NCBI RefSeq assembly: GCF_024713945.1
Contig: NC_134686.1
Span: 1,574,001 to 1,638,000, forward strand
Reading direction: 5' to 3'
Source: Dermatophagoides farinae
Taxonomy: Eukaryota; Arthropoda; Arachnida; Sarcoptiformes; Pyroglyphidae
Length of the DNA stretch: 64,000 nucleotides
The position numbers and the translations under genes were made by a program. Every line of letters starts with the position of its first letter. Positions within the stretch are counted from its first letter, which is position 1. This document shows positions 1 to 14,496 of this stretch, one piece after another. The notes under the pieces are model-generated. The model did no database searches, was not told the origin of the DNA, and worked only from the letters and a program-made list of their open reading frames with translations.

Positions 1-1311
1 ATTCATTCAGTGTGATCAAGCCAAAGAAAAATACACACACACCCACACCCACCCACATTTACATCCAGCAACATGGACAAACAAACAGACAGACAGACAA
101 CACAAAAAAACGTTGTATTTCGGTATAATATTAATTCTGGTTAGTATATACTAAATGGTCGTTTCAAATGTTTATGATGATGATGGTGATTCTTTTTTTT
201 GTTCGGATGTTGCTGTTGTTGTTTGACCATGTCTGCATCTTTTTTACATTCAAAAAAAAAAATGTGTACAATCACAACAAATAGCTCAGAATCAGAATTG
301 GTTCAATGAATTCAATTCTGTTTTAATCATTTAGAATATTCGGGACAGCAACAACAACAACAACAACAACAAAAATATAGAGCTACTTATTTTATTATTA
401 TGAATACCACTAGACAGGTTATATATATGAATCCTGATTGTTTGTTGAGGGAAAAGTTAATTAGATTCAGGAATTTTCTGTTTTTTGTTTTGTTTTGTTT
501 CAATTCTCTATTCTCTGCCGTTTTTTTTTCGGTAAAAATTCATTGAGAACAAAAAAAAAAATTTTATTTACACAAAAAAATCATCAAATATATCAAGCAA
601 TCTAGAATATAATTCTTGATGATTGAAAGGTATTCAGAATTGTGAAATGATCCAGGAACTGGCAGGAAAAAAAATAATAATAACGATGATGACGAGGATG
701 ATAATAATAATAAGCCAACTGAACAAATTGGGAGATTATTTTGTCAAAAGATAGAGCAAGAGACAGAGAAAATGAATTCATCATAATTATCATACACAAA
801 TAGTTGACATCTTAAATTACGATTCTAGTAGCAGCAGCAGCAGCACCAACAGCACACGGAATATCACAAGAATTTTTTTCATTTTGTTTTTCTTACCATA
901 AACAATGAAAAATAGTGAAAATAATGATGAATTGATGATGAAATAAGAAGAGAGAATAGAGAGTTTCAAGTTTATAAAACAAAAACAAAACAAAAAAAAC
1001 TTTCTGATTGCAACAATAAAATTTGTAAACCAGAATGAAATGAATCAAATCTGAGAAATTCTTGGTATATTCAGAATAATGAGATGAAAAAAAAACAAAA
1101 AAAAAAAGAAAACCTAATTATCTTTGGCTGACATTTTTATTCTGTTTTCAGATTCTATATTTTGAGCCGTTATTTATATGATGATATTTTTTTCTCTCAA
1201 TCTCGTTTATATTGTACCAATGAATAAGTGGTTAGTGAATATTCTCAACTGATATAATCAACTCGAATGATTGAATTTTTTTTTATATATTTACATTTAA
1301 TACACACATAC
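1..1311 (-). other. Intron of the NMDA receptor gene (left part, open-ended)
   Basis: This stretch follows the donor at 1311-1310 (CAG|GTATGTG on the minus strand), so it is the beginning of an intron whose next exon lies outside the window. It holds CAA and CAG/AGC microsatellites and AT-rich sequence. I see no conserved coding segment in either strand. Confidence 0.75.
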
Positions 1312-3806
1312 CTGTACACGTGAACTAGTCGTACTGAATGCAGTGAAACTTAAATGTGCTACATCATTAACAAGATCAGCTGTAACGCCATCCCATTTAC
1401 CATCTTTACGTATGCCGAATAGACCATCGGCAACCAAATAAAGATCATAATCAAAATGTAGATCTCTTGCAACGGCATTCAATAAATCGATGGCAATACC
1501 GGCACAACAATTAACCTGATAATTATGTCCTTCAAATTGTCGCCGTTGTGAACGAAAATCAGTAAATATTGATATTAAATCATCACGTACGTTGGTCAAA
1601 ACCTATAAATCAGAAATGAAAACCAACAGAAAAAAAATGGAGCTGTTAATAAATTCTGGTCGATTTATGAATTTTTATTTCTCGATTTTTCCATTTTTTT
1701 TATCATCAATACACTTGGCTAATAAATATTGATGATCGATGAATACAAATACGAATGAAATAAAATTTTTTTTAAACTTGAATACAAACCTACCTTAAGG
1801 CAAAAATCACCAATAAGACATGTATTATTATCCAGTTTAGTTGATTCAATAACAAATGGTGGTGCAATATTGGTGACAACACGAAAACGTGGTTTACCAC
1901 TGCTGCTACTGGTACTGCTGCCGCTGCCGCTGCCGCTACTCATATGTAATGTGGTAAAATGATCATCATCGATATTATCAATATTAACAGTCATTTCTTC
2001 ATTATTATCAACGACAATATTTTGCTGCTGTTGGTGATGCTGGTGATGATGATGATAATGATGGTATTGCTTTTGATGATTCATATTTGTAGCATATAAA
2101 ACATAATTGGGTAATTTATCCATACCAATATACATGATTGTATTTAAATTTGCTTGATCATAGGTAATATTACCAATTTTATGCCATTTATTTTTGGAAA
2201 ACGATTTCACAAAACGATTACCAGATTGATTCATAAATGAAGACGACGAAGAAGAGGAAGCTATACTATGGGCAGTATTGTGGCTATTAGTATTAGTAGT
2301 AGCAGTAGTAGTGATGATTGATTCCGAAGACATATCGACTGGAATCAAATTTAAAATATCAAAATGAGGCACTATTGATCGATACATATCGAGCGTAAAC
2401 ATATCATTATCATTATCATTGTCATCATCATCATCATCATAAACATCTGGTGATTTATTATCATTATATTCACGTTGTTGACGATGATCAACATCATCAT
2501 CAGAATAATCATCATAATCGTCATCGTAATAATAATATTCATCATCATCATCATCATCAACAACAACATTTAAATCCATTTTTACATCATTATCATTCAT
2601 AATGAATAAATTTCGACGTTGTAATCGAGCATTTGAAAATTGATTTTGTTGCCGGTTATCATTGTTTTCAATATTATCATTGCCATCATCATCACCATCA
2701 TTACCATCATCATCATAATCATTTTGGATATCAATGTCGTCGTCATTGTCATCATTGTCAATGTTTGAAAAAATGGTCGGATTTCTATAGAAAGAACAAA
2801 AAAAAAACGACAGCTGGGGGTTATTATTTTCATCATCTAAGATCATCATCATCATCATTGAATTGAACATATATATAAATCAGATGAAAAAAAACAAAAA
2901 TGACTACTACTGATAATGGTGGTTATGATCATGATAATGATGATTCACACACACACACACACACACACACACTTACCCATATGACAATTGTGTCGAAATA
3001 GAAGAATAGGCTTCTGATGGTGGTAGTGGTTGTTGTTGTTGTTGTTTGGAAGACAATTTCGAATCATCATCATGATTATCATGATTATGGTTCCATTTGA
3101 TAGCAGCTGAGCTAGCAAAAAAAATTTTTTTTTCATCCGTTATCGAATCATCATTGTTATTGTTGATGTTAGCAAGACCATTACTATTATTATTATTATT
3201 ATTCTCATCATTTTTGATGTCATTTTTGTTCATATCGATTGTTGTTGTTGTTGTTGTTGTTGTACGACGATGACGACGATATCTTTGTCGTGGTTGCTGT
3301 TGTTGTTGTTGTTGTTGCTGTTTACGATGATGATGATGTTTATTATTATTTGCAACCGAATACCAAGGCCATTGTTGTGAACAACGTGAAAAACGATTAT
3401 GATGACGATATCTAGCCAATATTGGATTCAATAATTTTTGTAGTTCACTATTTATATTGAAAAGAGAAAAAAAAAATTCAAAGGTTAAAAAATGTTGGCT
3501 TCACTGTCAAAAATAAAAAAATAATAAATCACAGTGTTTAAAAGAGAAAACAGTGAAAAACAAAAATCAAGAATCAGAATCATCCACATAAACACAGTGA
3601 TATAGAATTACGTGATCAAAAAACCATGAATGAAAATGAAAAAAAAACGGAATCTTGAAATTTTTTTTATTCCGTTTTCTCACACACACACACACACACA
3701 CCCACGCAAACAAGCACGAAGAGAATATTTTTTTTTCAATATTGGATTTTTTTTTTGGATTCTGGATTCTGCATTTTTATTTGAAAATTGTCAACAAACA
3801 AACAGC

Positions 3807-3842
<36 letters not shown>

Positions 3843-6800
3843 CGTTATAAAGCATTAATGTGTGGGTAAAGTGAAGAATGATGACAAGAATCTTAAACGA
3901 TTGTAAATAAATAAAGGAAAAAAAACAATGAAAAACCCAGTCAAAATGAAATAGAAACTATGGAGAGAATCGAGAAAAAAAAATAATTTTCGGTCCATTG
4001 AATCTTTTTATGCTGGTGCATTTCAACTCAAAATCCAGAACTGTATTCCGGGTAACAAAAAAAAAAAAAAAAAAAATGGCAGGAAAAAAAAACATTCACA
4101 CACACACACACACACACATATGGTTTATGCTTGCGGATATTCTTTATAATTCAAAGAATATTCCATAGTGAACAAAAAAAAATACAATACTGCCAGTGAT
4201 TTTAGGTTGTTCAAATGGAAATTTTTTTTTTCTCATTTTGAACCATAGAATCGAAACAAAACAAAAAAAAATGATGTGGATGATGATGATAAAACAACAA
4301 CAACAACAACGACGACAATGATTGCAAACAAACAAACAAAATAACAGAAATGAAATGATCCATTAAATTTAACGATTTATATATTCAATGATAAAATGAA
4401 ATGAATGAAATGGTGGAAATTTTTTTTTTATTTTCAATTTTTATGCTATTTTTGTTTGATCAAACAAACAAACAGCCAGACAGCCAGATATCCAAGAGAA
4501 AAATGACAAATTTTTCTCTTGCATAAAATTGATAAAGTAAATATGAACCAAAAAATGATAATTTTTATGGAAAAAAATGCAAATTTCATGGTTCATATAT
4601 TATTATAAATATATTGATACACACACACACACAATCGATTGAATTGTTGACAGAGAATTTTTTTTTTTTTTGAAATAGAAATAACAACAACAACAACAAC
4701 AAATTCATAAACCTGAACCATGAATATTTATTTATCAATAATTAAATATATATTCGACCATTCATCGATTCATTCATGCGTCATGTTCATTGTGTGTGTG
4801 TGTGTGTGTGCGTGTCATTCGTTTTTTTTTTTTTGTTTGTTTGTTTGTTTGTCTCTGTTGCATCAATATCAATCAAAAATGTCATGTTTTTGACACACCT
4901 CTTTTTTCTTCAAATTCAAACACACAAACACATACACACACACACAAGAATATTCATTTCATCAGTATATATTTAAAATCCAAAAAAAAAACGACGACGA
5001 CGACGACGACAAAAACTTTTTCTTTTCATTGTAATAAAAATTAACTTTTGTTTCATATATTCATATATATATATAATTTCTCTTTGTTATTCATCGTCGT
5101 CGTCGTGTGCATCTATTTTCCAGAATCAATGATGATGATGGTGTTGGTGGTGGTGGTGGTGGTGGTGGTGGTAGAGAATCGTCAAAATAAATCACAATCC
5201 AAATGATAATCACGTATTTGGCTACCACAGTGATCAGTGTTTCTAAACCATATGGCCACCATTATATACAATCAGCAATATAATGATGATGATTACTGAA
5301 ATTCTGTACATTTCTGTCTATTTTTCATATTAATACATAAAAATGCTAATAGATATTCATAGCGTCATATACTTCAAACACATATACACACACACACAGA
5401 AACAAAGAAAAACGATCGAGCACCATATGGTTTCAAGCAAAAAAAAAAAAAAAAAATTCCGGATAGAAACACGCCACGAGAATATAGAATATAATAAATT
5501 CTGGCAAACTTTTAGACTGAACACCAGTGGAAAAAAACACTAGAAACGGAATAAAATTTGGGAAAAAAATTTTTTCCATTCAGATCAAATTGCAATAATT
5601 ATAAATTGATTTTTTTTTGTGTTGCTTCAAAATTAAATACATTGTAGAAAAAAAAATAAATGCCGGAAAAACGGTTTGGTTTCAAGATTGGTGAATTTTT
5701 TTTTTATCTTGAAATTTTTTGTTTGTTTTTTTTTTTGTTGTTGTTGTTGTTGCATGCGATATTGTCATCATCATGAACGTCAACACATTTGACTGTCATC
5801 CGGTTTTTTTTAGAAATGTTAAAATGACAACAACAACAACAACAACAAAGAATCAGGAGAATCGCTAAAAAATTTCCATTCTTTAAACATTTTTGTTCAT
5901 GTATAGAATTTATGGAAAAAAAATTAGAATATAAAACAGAATCGATATTATGCAAATTTCATTTTAAATTCTATTCTAACCTACATACACATGCACACAC
6001 GATTTCAATGGAATGAAAATCCGCTTTCACATAGAAAAACCACAGACGATTATTTTATATCTCCACAAAATAAAGGAATCACACACACACACACACACAC
6101 ACACATCCAAGACAGTCTGAATATTTAAATATAAACAAACATGACAACAACAAAAAAAACTCAATGTATACCATCATCATCATCATCATCGTCATCATAA
6201 TTCTACAGGCTAAATATGTATAAAAGTGTCTTTTGTTTATCAATTGTAATGAATATATTTGAAAATAAAAACAATGGAAACCAATCACCAATCGCCAACT
6301 TGTCAACTTGGAGCTACTTGATAATAAAAAAAAATAATAATAATAATCACACGAAGAAAATGTGTCAAAAACATAAATCATCCATTAGCTGGCCCGTTCA
6401 ATAGAATAATTCTTTGGTGAATGAGATGAGTGGTGAAAAAAAAACGAACGATTCTGTTGGGCGAAATTTTTTCTTCATCGAGAAACAACAACAACAACAA
6501 CAAAAAAACATTATCTTTCGTCAAAATATTCTCAATGTTTGCATACGAACTAAAAAAAAAAAAAAAAAATGTATACATATATTATGTAGATGTCGCAAAT
6601 GTGTAAACTTTTTTCAACAACAGTTCATCATCATCATCATCATTCATATAGTCTGTTCATGTTCATGTATGTGATCAAAAAAGCTAGAAAAAAAAATCTG
6701 GCAAACATACAAACAGCTACTAACAAGCATCATCAAGTTTTCACACCCACCCACACACATGAAATTTGAAACAAACAAATGGTTATTGTCAATCAGTAAT

Positions 6801-7362
6801 AATAACAAAAAAAATAAAAGATCATCTACAGAATGAAATCGATTTTCAAGAATTAGAATCAACATTTGAATATGTCCAAATTGCCAATTGTGTTGTTGTA
6901 TGATGGTAAAGTGGCAAAAGAAAAACATGTCAAAAAAAAACGGACGACTATTTGTGTGTGTATGTGTGGTAGAAATGTGATGAATGAATCCATCAAATGG
7001 CAGCAAACTAGCTATATTTATTGTGTGTGTGTGTGTGTGTGTGTTTGTTTGTAAACACCATTGAATAACTTGATTCGATCTTGAAATAGTAAAAATATAT
7101 CACACAGAATAAAAAAAAAGAATCAAGAATCTCAAGTATTGTGCGTGTTTGTTCATGTTTGTTGTTTCAAGTGTTCGTATATATAATAATCATAATCTCA
7201 AGTTACTATTTTGATGGAAATGAAATAGAAAAAAAAACAACAACAACAACAACAAGAATTTCCAAAGATTTTCAATGATTTTCATTGTCACGGTTTTTTC
7301 TTTCTTCTTCTTCTTCTTCTTCTTCTTCTTCTTCAAGAAAAAAAAGTTCAATTATTTTCATG

Positions 7363-7394
<32 letters not shown>

Positions 7395-7583
7395 AACACA
7401 CCATATGTTTATCATTCGAATTAAAATAAGACAACAACAACAATAAATTGGAAAAAAAAGAATCAAGAATCAGCCAATTCGATACGAGAATGGAAAAATT
7501 TATGATTCCGGAATCTTTAGAATTATTATTATGACAATGTATGTTTGATCGTTTTCGTTTTCATTTTCATTTTCTATTCCATC

Positions 7584-7614
<31 letters not shown>

Positions 7615-7945
7615 CGATGACGATGACGACAACAGAAAAACGAATTGAAAAGACCAAAAAATAAAACAAAATAGACAAATAAAAAAGAAAAATTATGAGT
7701 ACATTTTCATCATCATCATCATCATATATGAAAAAAACACAATGTATGAAAAAAAACAAGTAGACAAATAATTGTCAAGCATCATGAAACAAACAACAGG
7801 AAATTCTATGAAATAAAACAATGATGATGATGACGATGATGATGATGATGTTATCATGAATAGAAGCCATCATCATCATCATCTACGTATATATATTCGT
7901 TGTTTATTGTCATGAATTAAACAAAAGAATCCCGGAAGCAGAACC

Positions 7946-7976
<31 letters not shown>

Positions 7977-10131
7977 ACAAGGATTATAATAACGTCAAAA
8001 AAATAAAATAAAATAAAATACAATGAAGCAGAAATGAAAACTTTTTTATTTTATTTCGCTTGTCTTCTCTTGTTTGGCTACAAAAACTGATTTAAATCCA
8101 ACACAAAATGAGAAAAATTTTTTTGATTTAAAGAATTTCAGCATCATTCATCAATTATTCGTTGTTAGAGATGATTAAACAAAAAATGATGAGAAATGGA
8201 ACACAAACACTACCGTAAAATATAAAATAAAATACAATGAAGCAGAAATGAAAACTTTTTTATTTTATTTCGCTTGTCTTCTCTTGTTTGGCTACAAAAA
8301 CTGATTTAAATCCAACACAAAATGAGAAAAATTTTTTTGATTTAAAGAATTTCAGCAGAATTTCCAATTTAGTTAGAGATGATAAAAAATGATGAGAATG
8401 GAAAAAACTTACCGTAAAATATCGATACGATAATCAATTTGTTCGTTTGTATAATTCGCAGCCGAATCTATACAACCAGTATTCACAGATGATAATGATG
8501 ACAAACTATGTAACAATGTTGATGTTGATGATTTTTTTTGTTTTAAATTTTCACGCTGTTTTTTATCATCATTGAAAGGCTTCATGGGTAATGAAGATGT
8601 TGGTTTAGTTACAATTGATGATGATGATGATGATGATGAATTATTTGAAATTAACGATAATGATGATGGTGATGATTTAAAGGCACTTGATGTATAATAA
8701 CCGAAGGGTTTCTTTTTATTATTATGGTTGTTGTTGTTGTTGTTGATTTGTTTTTGATTTTGAAATAATGTTCTAGATTTTGGATATTGTTTCTGTAATA
8801 GCCGTAGTTGATAAGAATTTAATGCTGCTTTGCCCATCAATTCTACTATTGAATCTAATAATTCTGGATCATAAATTTTACGATGACGATTCTGTATGGC
8901 TAACATTCCAACTGGTAATGGTAGTTGATCATTATCATTGACACTGTCCATATGATGATCATCATCTTGTTTTCCATTAACGCCATCACCATCACCATTG
9001 AACCATGATGATGATGATGATGATGAAATAGTATCGAATTTTTCATCAGGTCCTAGACGACCATCCAATAGAATCCAAATTTTTTCACCATTAAATAAAT
9101 CTAATTCACGTCCATTATGAATAACACGTTTCATTGTACGTTTATCACAATGTACTAATACAATACGACGATGTGTTGTCTGTATTTCGGCCATACGTAA
9201 ATAAAACTATATGAGTGGGTGTGTGGGTGTGTGTATGGAGACGAAAAAAAGAATGTTAAACTTGAAATTTTATCAACAGAAAAAAAATGAAAATAAACGA
9301 ACCTCTTTTTGTGGTAAAGATTTAGATACACGTATGATCATGAGATTTTTCCATATGGACATTAAAAGACCAGCTTTTAATTGACGAATTTCTTGTTGTT
9401 GTTTGGCACTTGATGGTTTTTTAGATTTTATTCCTCTTCTTCGTATTATTCTATCATATTTCAACGATTGTTGTTGTTGTTGTTGTTCAAATATTGATTC
9501 TGATTTTACATCATCATCATCATCATCATCATCTTGTTTAGTAAAAAAAGTCGTTGTATCTTTATCTGTATCGGCCATAGTTGATGATTTAGGGGTAGAA
9601 GTAGTAGTGGTGGTGGTGGTGGTGATGGTTTCCGATAGGCTTATGTAATAATGTATCAGCTAACATGGCACTTTTTTTGATCGACGAACGTTTCAATTCC
9701 ATCCAATCAAAAGTGTCATATTGCGATTCTGATGATGGTGATGATGATGATGAAGAATAAATGGATTCATGGCTAAATCGTTTTGATAAAAGTTTTTCTC
9801 TGGAATTGAGCTTTCTATCACCACCATCATAATGATGATGATGATGATAAGAATAAGGATAATTATGATGAAATGAACGAAAAAAATTCGATTGTTTCAC
9901 ATTCTTATTATTATGTTGATGTTGTCGGTGTCGTTGTTGTTGTCGTTGTCGTTGTTGTTCATATTCATAACGAAATGAATCACATAATGAAGTTAATCGA
10001 CGAGCAAATTGATCAGAAACAATTGATTCATCAATGATTAATAAGGCATCAAACCAATATTGTGTACGCAATAATTTAAATGTTGCATCGGCCAATGTTT
10101 GTATTGGTGGATCTAATGATAAACGTAATGA

Positions 10132-10162
<31 letters not shown>

Positions 10163-13100
10163 AACCAATAATTTTGATTTATATTCTGTGGAAAACGTTG
10201 ATCATTATCCTGTGTGTTTAATCAGAAAAAAAATGGTGAAAAAAAACAAAAGAAAAAGAAATTAAGAACTGTATGATCAAATTAAGAGAAAAAAACATTC
10301 GAGAATTTCTTCAAATGCATATTTTAGCGTATGTGGTGTATTGAATTAACTGGTATAAAAAATTTTAGAAAATGAGTGGCTATCATCAATCACCAATGTA
10401 TTCACCAATATTCAATCGAATAGCAACCACAAATGATGATGCTAATATTGATTATCGAATGATTCACGATGCAATTGTTGTCAATCAATCAATACCGGAT
10501 ATTCAACAACGACAACAATCATTATCTACTGTTATAGATAATGATTTTGATAGAAATGTAATTCATGCAATATTGAAAAAATTAACCAATCTTCATCGAC
10601 CATTCATCGCTATGGATAATCATAAAATGTTCAATGAATTGATCCGAACATTTGAATTAAACAACAATGTGGATATGATGATGGATATTGAAAATTATGA
10701 TAATGAATTGAAAATAAAAACGCAAAAACTTTTCAATGATTTCCAATGAAGGAGGAGCAGAATCAAAGGAAACGCTGAGAAAAGATTTACTAACAAATGG
10801 AAATTGTGGACATTTTCGACGTAAATATCCACAATTGTCAATGGAAGAATATCAGAATTTGGTCGAAGAATTTTTGCATTCAATCGACGAAGAAAGAGAG
10901 AGAGTAGTAAAGAAGAAGAAAGAAATTGATGAATGAATAAATAAGATTTTTTTTCATGAATAAATGAATGATGTTTAATGATTCAACAACAACAACAACG
11001 AAAAAAAAATCAAAACTTTTTTCTCTCTCAAATATCTAAGAGTTGATTTTTCATTTAAAATTTATGATTATTGTCACCGTCATCATCATCATCAAACACC
11101 TTTTTAGTTATGCAAAAAAAAAAATTTCAAAAGAATCGATTCCTGTGAGTGGGTGGGGATGGGTGAGTGTGGCAGCAGAGAAGCGGTGTTACTGGTTGAA
11201 AATTGATCAACAAAAAAAAATATGATCATGATCAACACACAAAAAGTGACAAATATTTCACTGGAATGAATAATTTTTTTTCTGTTTAATTTTAATTCAA
11301 CAGAATCGATTTTTTTTTCTACAAACTTTTTTTTTTCCTATTTTTTAAACAAAAGAAAAATTCAATCCTCTGATATATGATATATGTCTAAAAAATTTGA
11401 TTTCATTCTGTTCTGTTCTGTTTGCATCCATTTCAAGTTTCGTGCATCAAAGAGAGAAAAATATTCATAACTTTTTTTTTCTTTTTGAATCAAAAACAAG
11501 GAATATTTTAGTTTTCATATGAATATAAAATATTTTTTTTTTGGTGGCGCTGCTCATGCTGCTGTATATGTGTGTCAGAATTTAAAATGAAAAATGAAAT
11601 AATTCAATGACAACAACAACAACAATACGGTAAAATGTTTTGAAAATGATAAATGTCCACTGATTACATTGTATTGTAACAACATCACCATAAGTTCCCC
11701 ACTACCACTACTACTACCACCACCATCCATCCATCCACTCTTTATTCTATGAGAATTGAAATATCACGCTTGAAAAATAAAGAATCCAGAATTGATTTAA
11801 CAGAACAGAAGCAAAAGAGAAAGAGGATTTGTCTTAATGGTTTTTTTTCATTTCTTAAAGTGATGAATCAAAAAAAATAGAATCTTTGCTCATTTTTTTC
11901 GCATTCAAATGTATGGCTTAAATTTTTTTTTTGGCTGTTTTTGCACAATTTCTGCCTCACACACATCAACAAATGGATGTTGACAAAAAAATTACAACTA
12001 CAAAGAATGTTTCTCAATGAAGATGGTCAATTCTTCTTCTTGTTTTTTTTTTTTTTTTTGGTTAGATGCCAATTCAATTTCTATCAATCATTTTTTTTTC
12101 AATTCAATCTGGTTTAGTTTTTTTTTTTGATTCGAAAATTTGATTGTTACATGTGTGTCTGTGTGTGCATGTGTGTGTGTGTGTTGTTCACATTCAATCT
12201 ATTGGCCATAGAATTGATGGATTTTTTTAATCGAACTGATGGAAAAAATATATATATAGACAGACGAAAACAAACAACCAACCACCGGGGGGAAAAAAAT
12301 AGATCAAACAAAAAAAGGGTTAACACACACACACACACACACACGATATAACGTTATTACTATCGGATATCTGGTTTCTCTTGCTATTTTATTCTTATCT
12401 TATCTATAAGAAACGGGAAAAATAGAGAGAGAAAAACGGCCTTGTCAATGATTTTAATGAGCAATTCTTTTTTCTTTTGCATTCATCAACATACACACCA
12501 TTCAACTATCAAACATAGAATATAAGAATAGTGATGAACTAAACTGTGCTGAGATTTATCGATTACTGAAATGAATGATTCTTTTTTTTTTTTCTCTTTC
12601 CATTACATCAACATTTTTTTTTGTTGCCGCTGTCTTTTTATCAAACATGTGTGTGCTGCTGTGCTTGCTGTTTGATGATTACAATTTATTTATCAACATC
12701 GAACGAATGAACGTAGAAAAAAAAGTAGAAGAATCCAAAAAAAAAAACAGTGGAGAGAATGAGTGAAAGCTTTCAAGAATCATCAAACATTTTTTTTTTT
12801 TTGAATTCATGACAACAACAACAACAACAGCAATGAAAACAATGAAAACAACGTGAAAAAAAATCCAGTAAAATTAAATGAGATTGACTGGAGTGAAAAA
12901 ATTTTTTTTTTCATTTCATTCATTTACACTCACACACACACATAGAGAGATTAGCTTAATAGATAGAAGATTCCCAGTTGTTGAATTGTTGGTTTGTATT
13001 AATAATAATCACATTTATTAATGATCCAATTTTTAAACAACAACAACAACAAAAACAACAACAAATAAAACAACTAAATTTAATTCTGTAGTCGAATGAT

Positions 13101-13183
13101 GATTAAATTATATGGATAGATGGAATAGTATGAAGAATATTCATTGATTGATTAAATGATTCTGTTGTGTCTGCACACAAACA

Positions 13184-13245
<62 letters not shown>

Positions 13246-14465
13246 CAGACAGACAGACAGACGCACCATAAATATTTATTGTCACCCATTGATTTTGCAT
13301 TAGAAATTCAATTATTCCTGTATGTGTGATGATGATGATGATTCTATTATTTTCAAACCAAAAAAAAAAAAGAACCGAGAAAAAAAATTCCATACCATTT
13401 TTAGTGTATTGGCATATATGCAATTTCGTTCTCTATTCAACAGAATTCGACCAAAATGATCCAGATTTATTTTCTTTTTTCTAGCTTTATTGTTTTTTCT
13501 TCATTCATTCATTCATTCATTTCTTAATATTTGATTATCTGCATTCTTTTTCATCAATTGCGAATAATATGATATGTGGTATATACAGCAGCAGCAGCAA
13601 CAACATCAAAATATCCGTTATCATTATTGTTTTTTTTTTATTTCATTCGTACGATTACATAATAGCCATCATTATCAATGATATAAGAAATTTATTCGAA
13701 ATATGTACGTTTTTAACGATGATGATCGTCTCATGATCAATGATGATGATAATAATTGACCCATATATTCCATATCTATATATATATCAATAATCAATAA
13801 TGAGCCAATGAATGGGACAAAGAATTTTATTTTCTTTATGTTTTTGATATAAATTTTTTTTTTTGTAAACGTTTATGATACAACAACAACAACAACAACA
13901 ACAACGATGATGATGACACGTTTGAATGAAATTAAATGTATAGAATCCTCATGAGATGTGATTGAATGATAATAACCAATAACCAATCATCATCATCATC
14001 ATCATTGCTTTTAATTTAATCATCAATATTGGCTGCAACTGCTGCTGCTGCCAATGCCGCCAATACAATATTTTTCTTTTTCTATTTTGTTTTCCTCTTG
14101 CCATGCTTGTCGCTTTTATTTATTCATTTCATTTCATTTGATTCAACGATTCAACGATTTGATGTCTAGATTTGTAGCATGCCTATTGAGTATCGAGTGT
14201 CAAAAAAAAAAAAAAAAAAATTTCACTACTTCACAAATTCTTCAATTTTTTTTTCACCACTTTTAAATATAAATTCTGTAAACGTTCATTCAAGCACATG
14301 TATATAGTTGGAGAGAGAGAAGAAAGAATAAATGAATGAATGAATGAATGATGAATAGAGAATGAAAAATTCTTTGAATCAACAACAACAACAACAAAAA
14401 ATTGATCCTCACCAACATTCATATGGATTTTCGAGATTTTCTTTGAGATTCAGTGTACGTGTGCA

Positions 14466-14496
<31 letters not shown>

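Noticed and set aside
13185-13261. Regularly repeated units that could be mistaken for a CRISPR array
   Set aside because: Dinucleotide and tetranucleotide runs without spacers in a eukaryotic intron.
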